Below are positions 13,973 to 22,233 of a stretch of DNA of 64,000 nt, one piece after another (the first letter of the stretch is position 1; each line of letters opens with the position of its first letter). The stretch is taken from assembly GCA_045542485.1 (NCBI GenBank), contig JAZQLC010000028.1:9151-73150 (forward strand), given 5' to 3'. The notes below the pieces were generated by a model. The model ran no database searches, had not been told where the DNA came from, and worked only from the letters and a program-made list of their open reading frames with translations. The position numbers and the translations under genes were made by a program. The DNA comes from SIG575 sp045542485. GTDB lineage: Bacteria > Bacillota > Clostridia > Oscillospirales > Acutalibacteraceae.

Positions 13973-16273
13973 GTGAAAAAACGAGTAAACAAAGTTTTGG
14001 CGATTTTTCTTGCGGTAATGATGGTAATTACTGCAGTTCCCTTTGCTTCCTTTATTTCATCAATTGAAACAAAGGCAGCATCATCAGCAACATATTATGA
14101 AGAATATTATTATCCTGCAGGGACTGAGTTCGTTACGGATCTTGCTGTTTCTGTAAGAGATTATTCACGCTGGTCAGGCGGAAGACAAAATGACTGTAAG
14201 GGATATCTTACAGATAATGGCTGGACATTACTTGGTATAAACTGTAACGAAGGTAAAAGTGCTGACTATATTCATATCGGATATAAAAAGTCCACGGACG
14301 AGAGTAATGCTATCAGGGCAATTGCTTTCTTAAACGGAGATAGCCCGGATTCGTTTGATTATGTAATCAATGGGCATACATGTACTTTCTATCCTGTTCT
14401 CAACTCATATATAAACAGTAACTCACTTTCAAGTTCTATTGTTGATATGAACAGAGATGCAGGCGGCGACTATATTTATATGTATTACACCAGAGACCCC
14501 AATGCAGGTCCGCCCATAACATCTCTTGATTACGATGAAAACGCAACAAACAACAGCGATAGTCCTGCTCAGATTCCAGCGGTGTGGTTAAACACAGGCG
14601 GTGAAAAAGGTCAGGCAGGTCAGGCTGCTGACCTTAACGCAGATGCAGGCGGCGATTATATCTATGTGTTCTATGGCCAGACAGGTACAGCTGTTGAGAC
14701 AAGCTATCTTCATTCTGTAATCAACACAGGTGACAGTTATCTTGCAAACTCAGGCAGATATGTATCTGTATCAGCTCTTCAGACTGCGGTAGATAACGCA
14801 AAGGCAATTGTTGCTGACTACAATTCCGACGGTCTTTCAGGCACTTATGACCAGACGGCAATTGATAACGCAAAAAATGCAATTTCAAATGAATTGGATG
14901 CTCTTCAGACAAAAGTTACACTTAATGCAAACGGTGGCACAATCAATGGTGCATCATCAACATCCTACAATGTAACCATCGGTTTGGCTTCAAGTGTGAA
15001 TACTAATGTTTCATCATATGTTCCCGTAAGAACAGGCTATACATTTAAGGGATGGTCAACTTCTTCAACTGCTGCAAGCGGTACAACAGGTGAGATAGAA
15101 GTCGGCTTCAACACAACATTGTATGCAGTATGGGAAGCTAATACCTACAAAGTGGTATTTGATAACCTTGTTGATTTTGGTGCGTGGGATACATCAAACG
15201 CCACTAACGGTGAAATCAGTAACGTTACTGCTGACGGATTTACACTTACATCAGACGCAGATGCAGGTGAAGCTACATCAGGCTCACCCTTCTTCCCTGT
15301 AACTCCCGGTAGACAGTATAAGATTGAAATGGACTTTATCGGTAATGAATGGGACGTTTATATCTTCTTCTGTGATGCAAACGGAACATGGATTGATTTC
15401 GCAGACGGTGCATCAAACAGATATTCATCAAACGGCTCAACAGGTGTTGATCCCGATAACGCAGTGTTTACAGCTCCCGATAAATCAGAAGTTGTAAAAG
15501 CACAGATCCGTGTTGACGCAAACGGCTCAAACAGTTCAGTTACATTCAAGAACATCAGAGTTTACGAAGTTGGTACAGTTGAAGACGGCGTTTCTTACAT
15601 AAATTCTCAGACTGCAACATACGACAGCACATACGGTACTCTGCCTACACCTACAAAAGAGGGACATACATTCCTCGGTTGGTATATGTCTGACGGAACA
15701 AAGCTTAACGCAGGTGATGCCGTAGCAGCAAACGATGTTTATGTAACATCAAAATGGGAAATTAACAAATACACAATCACATGGATAAGAGAAAGTGGCA
15801 GAACAACAACAGACACTTACGAATACGGTGCAAAAATCAACGCTCTCGCACCAACTGCTTCGGGCAAAAATGAAACAGAACACTATTCGTATGCATGGGA
15901 TTCTGAGATTGATGAATTTGCTACAAGAGATGTAACATACACAGAAATAAAAACATCAAATGAACACGAATGGGTTGAAACATTATATAATGCACCCACT
16001 TGTACAACAGATGGTCTTAAAGTCAGAACATGTACAGTTTGTGACTATCCCGAACAGACAGTAATTCCTAAAACAGGACATACATACGAAGCAACAGTAA
16101 CAGATCCCACATGTACAGATAAAGGCTTCACAACATATGTATGTTCAGTATGTGGCGACACATATGTATCAGATTATGTAGATGCAACAGGACATACAGA
16201 GCTTCCTGCAGTAAAAGAAAACGAAGTAGAACCCGATTGTGAAAACACAGGTTCATACGATGCAGTAGTTTAG
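13973..16273 (+). CDS. Large secreted repeat protein, N-terminal part up to an in-frame TAG
   Basis: The frame starts at GTG 13973 after AAGGAG and encodes 766 residues before a TAG at 16271-16273. Seen in order: signal peptide (about 1-36, cleavage near TKAAS), two copies of an AGGDYIYMYY/AGGDYIYVFY motif region (about 160 and 225), an InlB B-repeat/Flg_new-type module (KGWSTSSTAASG near 365), a carbohydrate-binding-like beta domain (about 390-540), a second InlB-type repeat (HTFLGWYMSDG near 566), then repeats with paired CxxC motifs (RTCTVCDY, YVCSVCGD). The frame continues without another stop to 18418, so this is one gene cut by a single codon. The role is probably cell-surface adhesion or substrate binding, by analogy with similar architectures. 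Confidence 0.8.
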   Translation: MKKRVNKVLAIFLAVMMVITAVPFASFISSIETKAASSATYYEEYYYPAGTEFVTDLAVSVRDYSRWSGGRQNDCKGYLTDNGWTLLGINCNEGKSADYIHIGYKKSTDESNAIRAIAFLNGDSPDSFDYVINGHTCTFYPVLNSYINSNSLSSSIVDMNRDAGGDYIYMYYTRDPNAGPPITSLDYDENATNNSDSPAQIPAVWLNTGGEKGQAGQAADLNADAGGDYIYVFYGQTGTAVETSYLHSVINTGDSYLANSGRYVSVSALQTAVDNAKAIVADYNSDGLSGTYDQTAIDNAKNAISNELDALQTKVTLNANGGTINGASSTSYNVTIGLASSVNTNVSSYVPVRTGYTFKGWSTSSTAASGTTGEIEVGFNTTLYAVWEANTYKVVFDNLVDFGAWDTSNATNGEISNVTADGFTLTSDADAGEATSGSPFFPVTPGRQYKIEMDFIGNEWDVYIFFCDANGTWIDFADGASNRYSSNGSTGVDPDNAVFTAPDKSEVVKAQIRVDANGSNSSVTFKNIRVYEVGTVEDGVSYINSQTATYDSTYGTLPTPTKEGHTFLGWYMSDGTKLNAGDAVAANDVYVTSKWEINKYTITWIRESGRTTTDTYEYGAKINALAPTASGKNETEHYSYAWDSEIDEFATRDVTYTEIKTSNEHEWVETLYNAPTCTTDGLKVRTCTVCDYPEQTVIPKTGHTYEATVTDPTCTDKGFTTYVCSVCGDTYVSDYVDATGHTELPAVKENEVEPDCENTGSYDAVV

Positions 16274-16740
16274 TGTGAAGTTTGTAATGTAGAAGTTTCA
16301 AGAACAAAAGTTACAGTAGACGCACTCGGTCACACAGAAGTAATTGACGATGCAGTAGCACCTGATTGCACAAACACAGGTCTTACAGAAGGTAAGCACT
16401 GCTCAGTTTGCGGTGAAGTTCTCGTAGCACAGGAAGTAGTTCCTGCACTCGGACATAAAGAGGCTGAAGCAGTAGAAGAAAACAGAACAGAAGCAGACTG
16501 CGTAAACGCAGGTAAATATGATTCAGTAGTTTACTGTTCAGTTTGCGGTGAAGAGCTTTCAAGAACAGAAGTTATCATTCCTGCAAAGGGTCACACAGAC
16601 GGCGAAGTTGTAATCGAAAACAACATTGATCCTGATTGTGATACAGAAGGCTCATACGACAATGTAGTTTATTGTACAGTATGTGGCGAAGAAATCAGCC
16701 GTGAAACAGTCACAGTTGACGCACTCGGTCACTCAATGGG
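15990..16740 (+). repeat. Degenerate CxxC protein repeats in the surface protein
   Basis: About seven coding repeats of roughly 35-45 codons. Each has a PxCxxxG segment, a CxxC pair and a GH(T) ending such as DALGHTE or PAKGHTD. They are similar at both protein and DNA level, which may favour recombination between copies. Confidence 0.7.
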
Positions 16741-18418
16741 CGATTGGGAAGTTACAACATATCCCACATTCGACGCAGCAGGTCTTAAGACAAAAACTTG
16801 TGCAAACTGTGACTATACAGAAACAGAAGAACTCAAACCCGTTAAGCTCAGAACAACACGTATTATCAGTTCTGAAATTGATGGCAACACAATCACAATC
16901 ACAGGTTACACAAACGCAGATTCAATCGGTTTCTACAGAACAACAGCAGCAGGTGAAGATATCATATTTGATATGTACTATGATGAAGAAGACCTTGCAA
17001 ACGAGCCTACACCCATTAAGTACGGCGATAATTCACCCAGATGGATTATATATAATTCAAGATGGGCACAGTATGCTGTAGACGGCAAGTATACAGATAA
17101 GGTGACAATCGCAGGCGTAGAATATAACTTTGAAGTTATAATGAACAGCAGAGAACTTGAAGCGAACGACGTTGTTCTCACAGAAAAATATACAAATATT
17201 AATGTGGATAACGAAAACAAGGTAATTACTCTTATTCCTCCCAAGGGTACAGAGTCAATCACAATGAAGCAGACTTCAAGACAGTACGATGAGTTTACTT
17301 ACACAATTGATGCAGATAATTACGATAATGTAACTCTCAATGCTGTATCAGGTGCATACAGAGGCTCATACACAATTTCAGCAAACGGCGAGTTTGAAAC
17401 TGAAATCACAGTAACTGTCAATAAGGGCAAGTATTGTCAGGAAGACTATACTCTTAAAGTAATCTTCATTGACTTCGACCTTGTAAGTGAGCTTAAACCT
17501 CTCCGTGGTACAGTTTCACTGGAAACATACGAAGACGGCGGAGAATACATCAAGGTTACAATGGCAGACGGCCAGACATCAACAGGTATCTATAAGACAG
17601 GTAAGGGCACAGCAATTACAGATGTTAAAGTAGAATTCGCTGATGGCAAAATGACAGAAAAAGATAATCTCTATGTAGGTTATGTGACATCAAACAATGC
17701 TAATCCCACAGGTGAAGTAACAATTTCACTTTCAAACGGCAGTGTTCTCACATACGATATCGTATTCGATATGGGAATCACAGAAACTGAGGTTGATCCT
17801 CTTAGTGAGCTCAGACTTATCCGTTCAACTGCAGCTTTTGATGCAGACGGAAATCTCAGAATCACAAGAAATTCAGGTCTCGCTGAGTCAGCCGGTGCAG
17901 GTCTGTACGCTACAACAACAGCAGGTGAAGCAGTAACATTCACAACTGCGCAGGGTACAGTTTACACAGGCAGAACAGATGCATTTATTGCATACCTTAC
18001 ACAGAACACATCAAATGTCAAGGGTAAGGTCAGCTACACATTGTCAGATGGCACAGCGGTTGAATACAACGCAGTAATCGACCTTGGTCTCGGCGATGAA
18101 TATGTAGAGCCTGAAGAACCCGTATACAGTCTTGAAACAGACCTCAGAGCAATCCGCGGTACAGTAAGCGTAGCTGATAACACAGTTACAATTAAAGTAG
18201 CAGAAGGAAAGACAATGACAGGTGTCTATGCTGAAACAGTAAGCGGTGCAACAGTTGAAATCGTTACAGAAAACGGTGTATTTGCTGAAAGAGATGACGC
18301 TTTCGTTGCTTACAAAGCTTACAACTCAGCAAATGTTGAAGGCACAATGACAGTAACATTTGCTGACGGCACAACAGCAGAGTACACAGTAATCTTTGAT
18401 CTTGGTTTTGATGCTTGA
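16274..18418 (+). CDS. Large secreted repeat protein, in-frame continuation after the TAG
   Basis: The reading frame stays open for 714 more codons directly after the TAG. The first 150 or so codons continue the CxxC repeats begun upstream (YCSVCGEELSRTEV, YCTVCGEEISRETV, ANCDYTETEELKP). The sister repeats have TAC or TAT, tyrosine, where the TAG stands. There follow a bacterial Ig-like region and three tandem repeats of about 100 residues. The first internal ATG is at 16736, with no good ribosome site, so separate translation is unlikely. Either the gene is a recent nonsense mutant, the TAG is a sequencing error, or it is read through. The stop is TGA at 18416. Confidence 0.75.
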   Translation, partial: CEVCNVEVSRTKVTVDALGHTEVIDDAVAPDCTNTGLTEGKHCSVCGEVLVAQEVVPALGHKEAEAVEENRTEADCVNAGKYDSVVYCSVCGEELSRTEVIIPAKGHTDGEVVIENNIDPDCDTEGSYDNVVYCTVCGEEISRETVTVDALGHSMGDWEVTTYPTFDAAGLKTKTCANCDYTETEELKPVKLRTTRIISSEIDGNTITITGYTNADSIGFYRTTAAGEDIIFDMYYDEEDLANEPTPIKYGDNSPRWIIYNSRWAQYAVDGKYTDKVTIAGVEYNFEVIMNSRELEANDVVLTEKYTNINVDNENKVITLIPPKGTESITMKQTSRQYDEFTYTIDADNYDNVTLNAVSGAYRGSYTISANGEFETEITVTVNKGKYCQEDYTLKVIFIDFDLVSELKPLRGTVSLETYEDGGEYIKVTMADGQTSTGIYKTGKGTAITDVKVEFADGKMTEKDNLYVGYVTSNNANPTGEVTISLSNGSVLTYDIVFDMGITETEVDPLSELRLIRSTAAFDADGNLRITRNSGLAESAGAGLYATTTAGEAVTFTTAQGTVYTGRTDAFIAYLTQNTSNVKGKVSYTLSDGTAVEYNAVIDLGLGDEYVEPEEPVYSLETDLRAIRGTVSVADNTVTIKVAEGKTMTGVYAETVSGATVEIVTENGVFAERDDAFVAYKAYNSANVEGTMTVTFADGTTAEYTVIFDLGFDA
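17480..18415 (+). repeat. Three tandem repeats of about 100 residues at the C-terminus
   Basis: Repeat units start near 17480 (SELKPLRGTVSLE), 17800 (SELRLIRSTAAFD) and 18125 (ETDLRAIRGTVSV). Each ends with a segment like GEVTISLSNGSVLTYDIVF or GTMTVTFADGTTAEYTVIF. They are probable beta-sandwich modules of unknown function. Confidence 0.75.
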
Positions 18419-18454
18419 TGCACTGAAATTCAATACAGATTCCTGAAAAGGAAA

Positions 18455-18490
18455 AGGGCAGATACTGAAAAGTATCTGCCCTATATTTTT
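18455..18490. terminator. Bidirectional terminator between the surface protein and LRR genes
   Basis: AGGGCAGATACT (18455-18466) pairs perfectly with AGTATCTGCCCT (18471-18482) over a GAAA loop and is followed by a T tract. The genes converge here. Confidence 0.88.
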
Positions 18491-18495
18491 TTGTT

Positions 18496-20472
18496 TTACC
18501 ATAAATCAGACCAGTCGGGACTATCGCCTGATGCGTAGTTTTTGTTACGATAGTCAAGAAGAAGTGCTGTGCATTCCGTGTTGTTGTTTTCGGTTGAAAA
18601 ATCCACTAAAAAGTTTATTTCGTCCGGAGGAAGTTTGCTGAAAAAATCAAGGCACAACGCAAGTTTCTTTCCGTCACCGAGCTCTGTTATCTTCAAAAGA
18701 ATCGGCACTTTTCGGCTTTCTGCCTCTATGGTCAATATGTTATCGGCCTTTGATTTCAGTTCAGTAAACTGTGTGATTACTGCTGTAAGCAGCGTATCTT
18801 TGTGCTCGTTTCTGAGAAAATGTGAAACGATGGGCTCATATGAATCGCTTTCAAGAAAGTTGTCGGGTAATATGAAAGTCGTCAGTCGGGGAGCACCTTC
18901 AAAAGCACCGGAATCAATTTTTTTCAGCTTGTTATGAAAGCGTACAGAAACAAGCTCTGAGCAGCTCATAAATGCTGTTGATTCTATGTGCGTCACATTA
19001 TCGGGGATTTCTACTGAACGCAGTTCAAAACAATGGCTGAATAACCCGTAGGGGATGGTTGAGATGCCTTTTCCGATTTTCACTTCTCTGATATTGGTGC
19101 ACCAGCTGAAAGCGCATTCGCCGATGCTTTTTACACTGTCGGGAATATGCAGCTGTGACAGAGAAGAGCAGTAATTTAAAGCCGTTGCGCCGATATATGT
19201 TACATTGTTTCCGATTCTGATGTTTTTCAGACTGCTGCAGCCTTCGAAAGCATCGTCCTCTATTGTCTCCACGCTGTCAGGTAGGTATACATCTGTCAGC
19301 TTTGTGCACCACGTAAATGCGTTCTGACCGATTCGTCTGATACTGTTTCCCAGACTGACAGAAGTAAGATTTTTGCAGGAATAGAACATATAATCATCAA
19401 TATATTTCAGGCCGTTTCCCAATGTAGCTTTTTTCAGGCCTGTGCAGTTGTTGAAAGTGAAAGCACCTGCAGCTGTTACACTGTCGGGTATTGTAACAGA
19501 TTCAAGTATATGGCAGTTATCAAAAGCATTGTCGCAGATTGTTACAACGCTGTCGGGAACAGTGAAATTTTCCGTTTTATTTCTTACGGGAACCTTGATA
19601 AGTTCAGTCTGGTCTTTGTTGTACAACACTCCGTTGATGCTACTGAAATAACTACTGCTTTCAGGGGCGACTATTTCGGTAAGTGCAGTGCAACCGTCGA
19701 ATACTTCTTCTCCCAGATAGGAGAGTTTTTCAGGCAGTGAAACTGATTTTAATTTCTCGCAATAGGAGAAAGCTCCGTCGTGAATGCTTGTTATACTGTG
19801 GGAACATACAAAGGATGAATCACGGCTTTTCGGCGGACAGAGAATAAGTTCTGTTTTCTTTTTGTTATATAAAATTCCGTCTGTGTCAGAGAAGTATCCG
19901 TTATCTTCTGCCACATAAACCGACTCCAGATTTTTGCACCTGCGGAAAGCCTTTTCACCGATTCCGTTTACGCCTTTGCCGATGAAAACTTTTGTGATTC
20001 TGCCACAACCTGCAAATGCTTTCTCACCGATATATTCAACACTGTCGGGGACAGATATGGTTTTGATGCTTACGCAGTCACAGAATGCTTTTTTTCCGAT
20101 TGATTCAACATTATTGCCTATTGTGACATCTTTGAGACTGTTGCATCCGAAAAAAGCCTCGTCGTCAATGCATATAACACTGTCGGGGATAGTCAGCATT
20201 CTCAGATGAGTACAATTTGAAAAAGCTCTTTCGCTGATTCTTTCGAGTCCTTCTGCAAAGGTGACAGTTGTAAGATTAGTGCAATCGGAAAAAGCGTTTT
20301 CAGCAATAAATCTGACACTTTTTCCAACAAACACAGAGAAAATCTTCCGGTCTCCCGAAAAAACAGATGTATTGATGACGCTGACATTTTCGGGAATGAC
20401 GATATCCATATTATCTCCCGTGTAACTTATTAATACGCCGTCTTCAATTATGAAATCATTATTTGTACTCAT
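18496..20472 (-). CDS. BspA-type leucine-rich repeat protein
   Basis: A 658-residue protein made almost entirely of LRR_5 (BspA/TpLRR) repeats of about 23 residues from residue 15 to about 540, for example IGKKAFCDCVSIKTISVPDS. A non-repeat helical segment of about 110 residues follows. Such proteins usually sit on the cell surface and bind host or microbial partners. Here the start MSTNNDFIIEDGVLISY has no signal peptide and I see no membrane anchor, so the protein seems cytosolic or is exported another way. Its ATG lies 2 bp after the trmK stop, so it is the last gene of a five-gene minus-strand run. Confidence 0.85.
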   Translation of the reverse strand: MSTNNDFIIEDGVLISYTGDNMDIVIPENVSVINTSVFSGDRKIFSVFVGKSVRFIAENAFSDCTNLTTVTFAEGLERISERAFSNCTHLRMLTIPDSVICIDDEAFFGCNSLKDVTIGNNVESIGKKAFCDCVSIKTISVPDSVEYIGEKAFAGCGRITKVFIGKGVNGIGEKAFRRCKNLESVYVAEDNGYFSDTDGILYNKKKTELILCPPKSRDSSFVCSHSITSIHDGAFSYCEKLKSVSLPEKLSYLGEEVFDGCTALTEIVAPESSSYFSSINGVLYNKDQTELIKVPVRNKTENFTVPDSVVTICDNAFDNCHILESVTIPDSVTAAGAFTFNNCTGLKKATLGNGLKYIDDYMFYSCKNLTSVSLGNSIRRIGQNAFTWCTKLTDVYLPDSVETIEDDAFEGCSSLKNIRIGNNVTYIGATALNYCSSLSQLHIPDSVKSIGECAFSWCTNIREVKIGKGISTIPYGLFSHCFELRSVEIPDNVTHIESTAFMSCSELVSVRFHNKLKKIDSGAFEGAPRLTTFILPDNFLESDSYEPIVSHFLRNEHKDTLLTAVITQFTELKSKADNILTIEAESRKVPILLKITELGDGKKLALCLDFFSKLPPDEINFLVDFSTENNNTECTALLLDYRNKNYASGDSPDWSDLW

Positions 20473-20474
20473 TC

Positions 20475-21140
20475 TTATCCTTCTATAATTCTGTCAAGGT
20501 CTTCTGTATCAAAACCTGCGTTTTTCAATGCGTCTCTTTTCTTTATAAGACTATTCATTCGTGATTGGTGATATTTTTCTGCGTCAGCGGATTTATCGTG
20601 CTGAATAAGTCCCTTATAGTAGAAAGCCTCGTTCTTGTCATTTGATTTGTTTCTGAATTCTGCAACTATAATAATATAATTATGCTTTCCGTCTGTACAG
20701 GCTTTTTCTTTCAGAATTTCAAAACCGTTTTCACAGAGATATTTTCGCACATCCTCTGCGTGAGACATGGGCTGAAGAATAAGTCTTTTGCTTTCGTCTT
20801 TAACCCAGGGTGCTGCAGTGAGAATTTCAGAAATGAGAATTCCTCCCATACCTGCAATTATGATGTCGTCTGCCTCGTCGGGAGCAATTTCTTTAAGGCC
20901 GTCAGAAAGACGAAGCTCAATTTTTTCCCTGAGAACGGGGGAGGAAGATACAACCTTTCTTGCGTTTTCCAGAGGACCTTCACCTATATCGGCAGCGATT
21001 GCGTAAGGAGAAATTCCGTTTTCGATGAGATAGGCAGGAAGATATGCGTGGTCGGTGCCGATGTCGGCAATTTTTTTGCCGTTTCTTACTTCTTCGGCAG
21101 CCATTTTAAGTCTTGAGTCAAGTCTGGTCAATTTTATCAC
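20475..21140 (-). CDS. trmK: tRNA (adenine(22)-N1)-methyltransferase TrmK
   Basis: A class I SAM-dependent methyltransferase that makes m1A22 in some tRNAs. Motifs are DIGTDHAYLPAYL (SAM binding), DIIIAGMGG and RLILQPMSHAEDVRKYL, all family hallmarks, with a coiled-coil C-terminus. The frame can be opened further upstream, but that would overlap the maturase gene; the GTG at 21140, which gives VIKLTRLDSRLKMAA, fits TrmK homologues and leaves 10 bp after the maturase stop. The ribosome site is weak, suggesting coupling. The usual partner, the Nif3-like YqfO gene, is not next to it. Confidence 0.88.
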   Translation of the reverse strand: MIKLTRLDSRLKMAAEEVRNGKKIADIGTDHAYLPAYLIENGISPYAIAADIGEGPLENARKVVSSSPVLREKIELRLSDGLKEIAPDEADDIIIAGMGGILISEILTAAPWVKDESKRLILQPMSHAEDVRKYLCENGFEILKEKACTDGKHNYIIIVAEFRNKSNDKNEAFYYKGLIQHDKSADAEKYHQSRMNSLIKKRDALKNAGFDTEDLDRIIEG

Positions 21141-21150
21141 TTCTTGTTTT

Positions 21151-22233
21151 TTAGTTTTTTCTGAACATTCTGAACAGAGGCAGACAAGCCTCGAAAAAGC
21201 CTTTGTAAGCCTCACAATAATTTCTGTCTTCACGGTTTCTCTTGCATCCTCCTGCACGGCAGAGAGGGTAATAAGGACATTTTTTACATTCCTCAGGTGT
21301 CACAAGACTTTCCTTGATGAATTCCATAGCCTTTTCGGATTTCACCATAGAGCCAAGGCTTTTTTCATTTATGTTTCCGAGATACCATTCGTCGGTACAG
21401 TAAAAATCGCAGGGATAAATGTTTCCGTTGCCCTCGCAGACAACCTGATGCGTACAGTGACCGCACATACCGCACTGCTCCGGTCTGTCGCCAAGATACA
21501 TCCGTACATAGTTGTCGAACTGTCTGATGCTCACATAATCGTTTCTCACAAAATCTTTTACATATGAATTGAATGTGTGGATGAGGAAATGCTTGTAGTC
21601 CTCGTTTGTCATATACAGCTCAGATTGTTCGCTGCTTCCGAACGGTCTCAGACAAGGGATGAACTGAAGATATCTGAAACCCTTCTGTTTTAAATAAGAA
21701 TAGATTTTGTCCGCTCTTTTTGCACTTGCACCTGTTACAACAGAGAGGATGTTGAATTCTGTTTTTTTACTTTCAAGAATACGGGCAGCCGTCAGCGTCT
21801 GATAAAATCTGCTTTGTCCTGAAGCGTCAACACGGAATCTGTTGGCTTCCTTGTCGCCGTCAAGGCTGAGCCCTACAAGAAACTTGTTTTCAGTGAAAAA
21901 CTCTGCCCATTCTTCGTCCACCAGCAGACCGTTTGTCTGGATTGAATAGAAAATCTCAGAATTTTGTTTATTATATCTGTTCACAAGAGAAACAAAGTTT
22001 TCGAAATATTTTTTACCTGCAATAAGCGGTTCGCCACCCTGAAAAGCAAATGCAACACTGCATCCCTCTGCAAAGGAAAGTGCAGAGGAGACAAGCTTTT
22101 CAGCAGTTTCATGCGTCATAATTCCCAGATTCTGCTCTTTTCTGCCTTCCGCAACATCGTGGTAGAAACAGTATCTGCAGTTAAGGTTGCAGAGGCTTGA
22201 GGCAGGTTTTATCATTATTGAAAGAGGCGGCAT
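21151..22233 (-). CDS. Anaerobic sulfatase-maturating radical SAM enzyme
   Basis: A 360-residue radical SAM protein that oxidises the active-site Cys or Ser of sulfatases to formylglycine. The first cluster motif is CNLNCRYC (Cys15, 19, 22). A C-terminal SPASM domain follows with CGMCGHC, CEGNGNIYPC and CKKCPYYPLCRAGGCKRNR for two auxiliary [4Fe-4S] clusters. GGEPL and LSLDGDKEANRFRVD are typical of the family. Its ATG overlaps the sulfatase TAA, which makes the adjacent Cys-type sulfatase its obvious substrate. The enzyme works without oxygen, consistent with an anaerobe. Confidence 0.93.
   Translation of the reverse strand: MPPLSIMIKPASSLCNLNCRYCFYHDVAEGRKEQNLGIMTHETAEKLVSSALSFAEGCSVAFAFQGGEPLIAGKKYFENFVSLVNRYNKQNSEIFYSIQTNGLLVDEEWAEFFTENKFLVGLSLDGDKEANRFRVDASGQSRFYQTLTAARILESKKTEFNILSVVTGASAKRADKIYSYLKQKGFRYLQFIPCLRPFGSSEQSELYMTNEDYKHFLIHTFNSYVKDFVRNDYVSIRQFDNYVRMYLGDRPEQCGMCGHCTHQVVCEGNGNIYPCDFYCTDEWYLGNINEKSLGSMVKSEKAMEFIKESLVTPEECKKCPYYPLCRAGGCKRNREDRNYCEAYKGFFEACLPLFRMFRKN

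Noticed and set aside
15990..16740. Regular repeats that might be read as a CRISPR array
   Set aside because: The repeats are in frame, encode CxxC protein modules, vary in length and sequence, and have no unique spacers.
16736..18418. A separate gene starting at the ATG at 16736
   Set aside because: It is in the same frame as the upstream protein, the ATG lies inside a CxxC repeat, no ribosome site precedes it, and the open frame runs back to the TAG. It is the rest of one gene.
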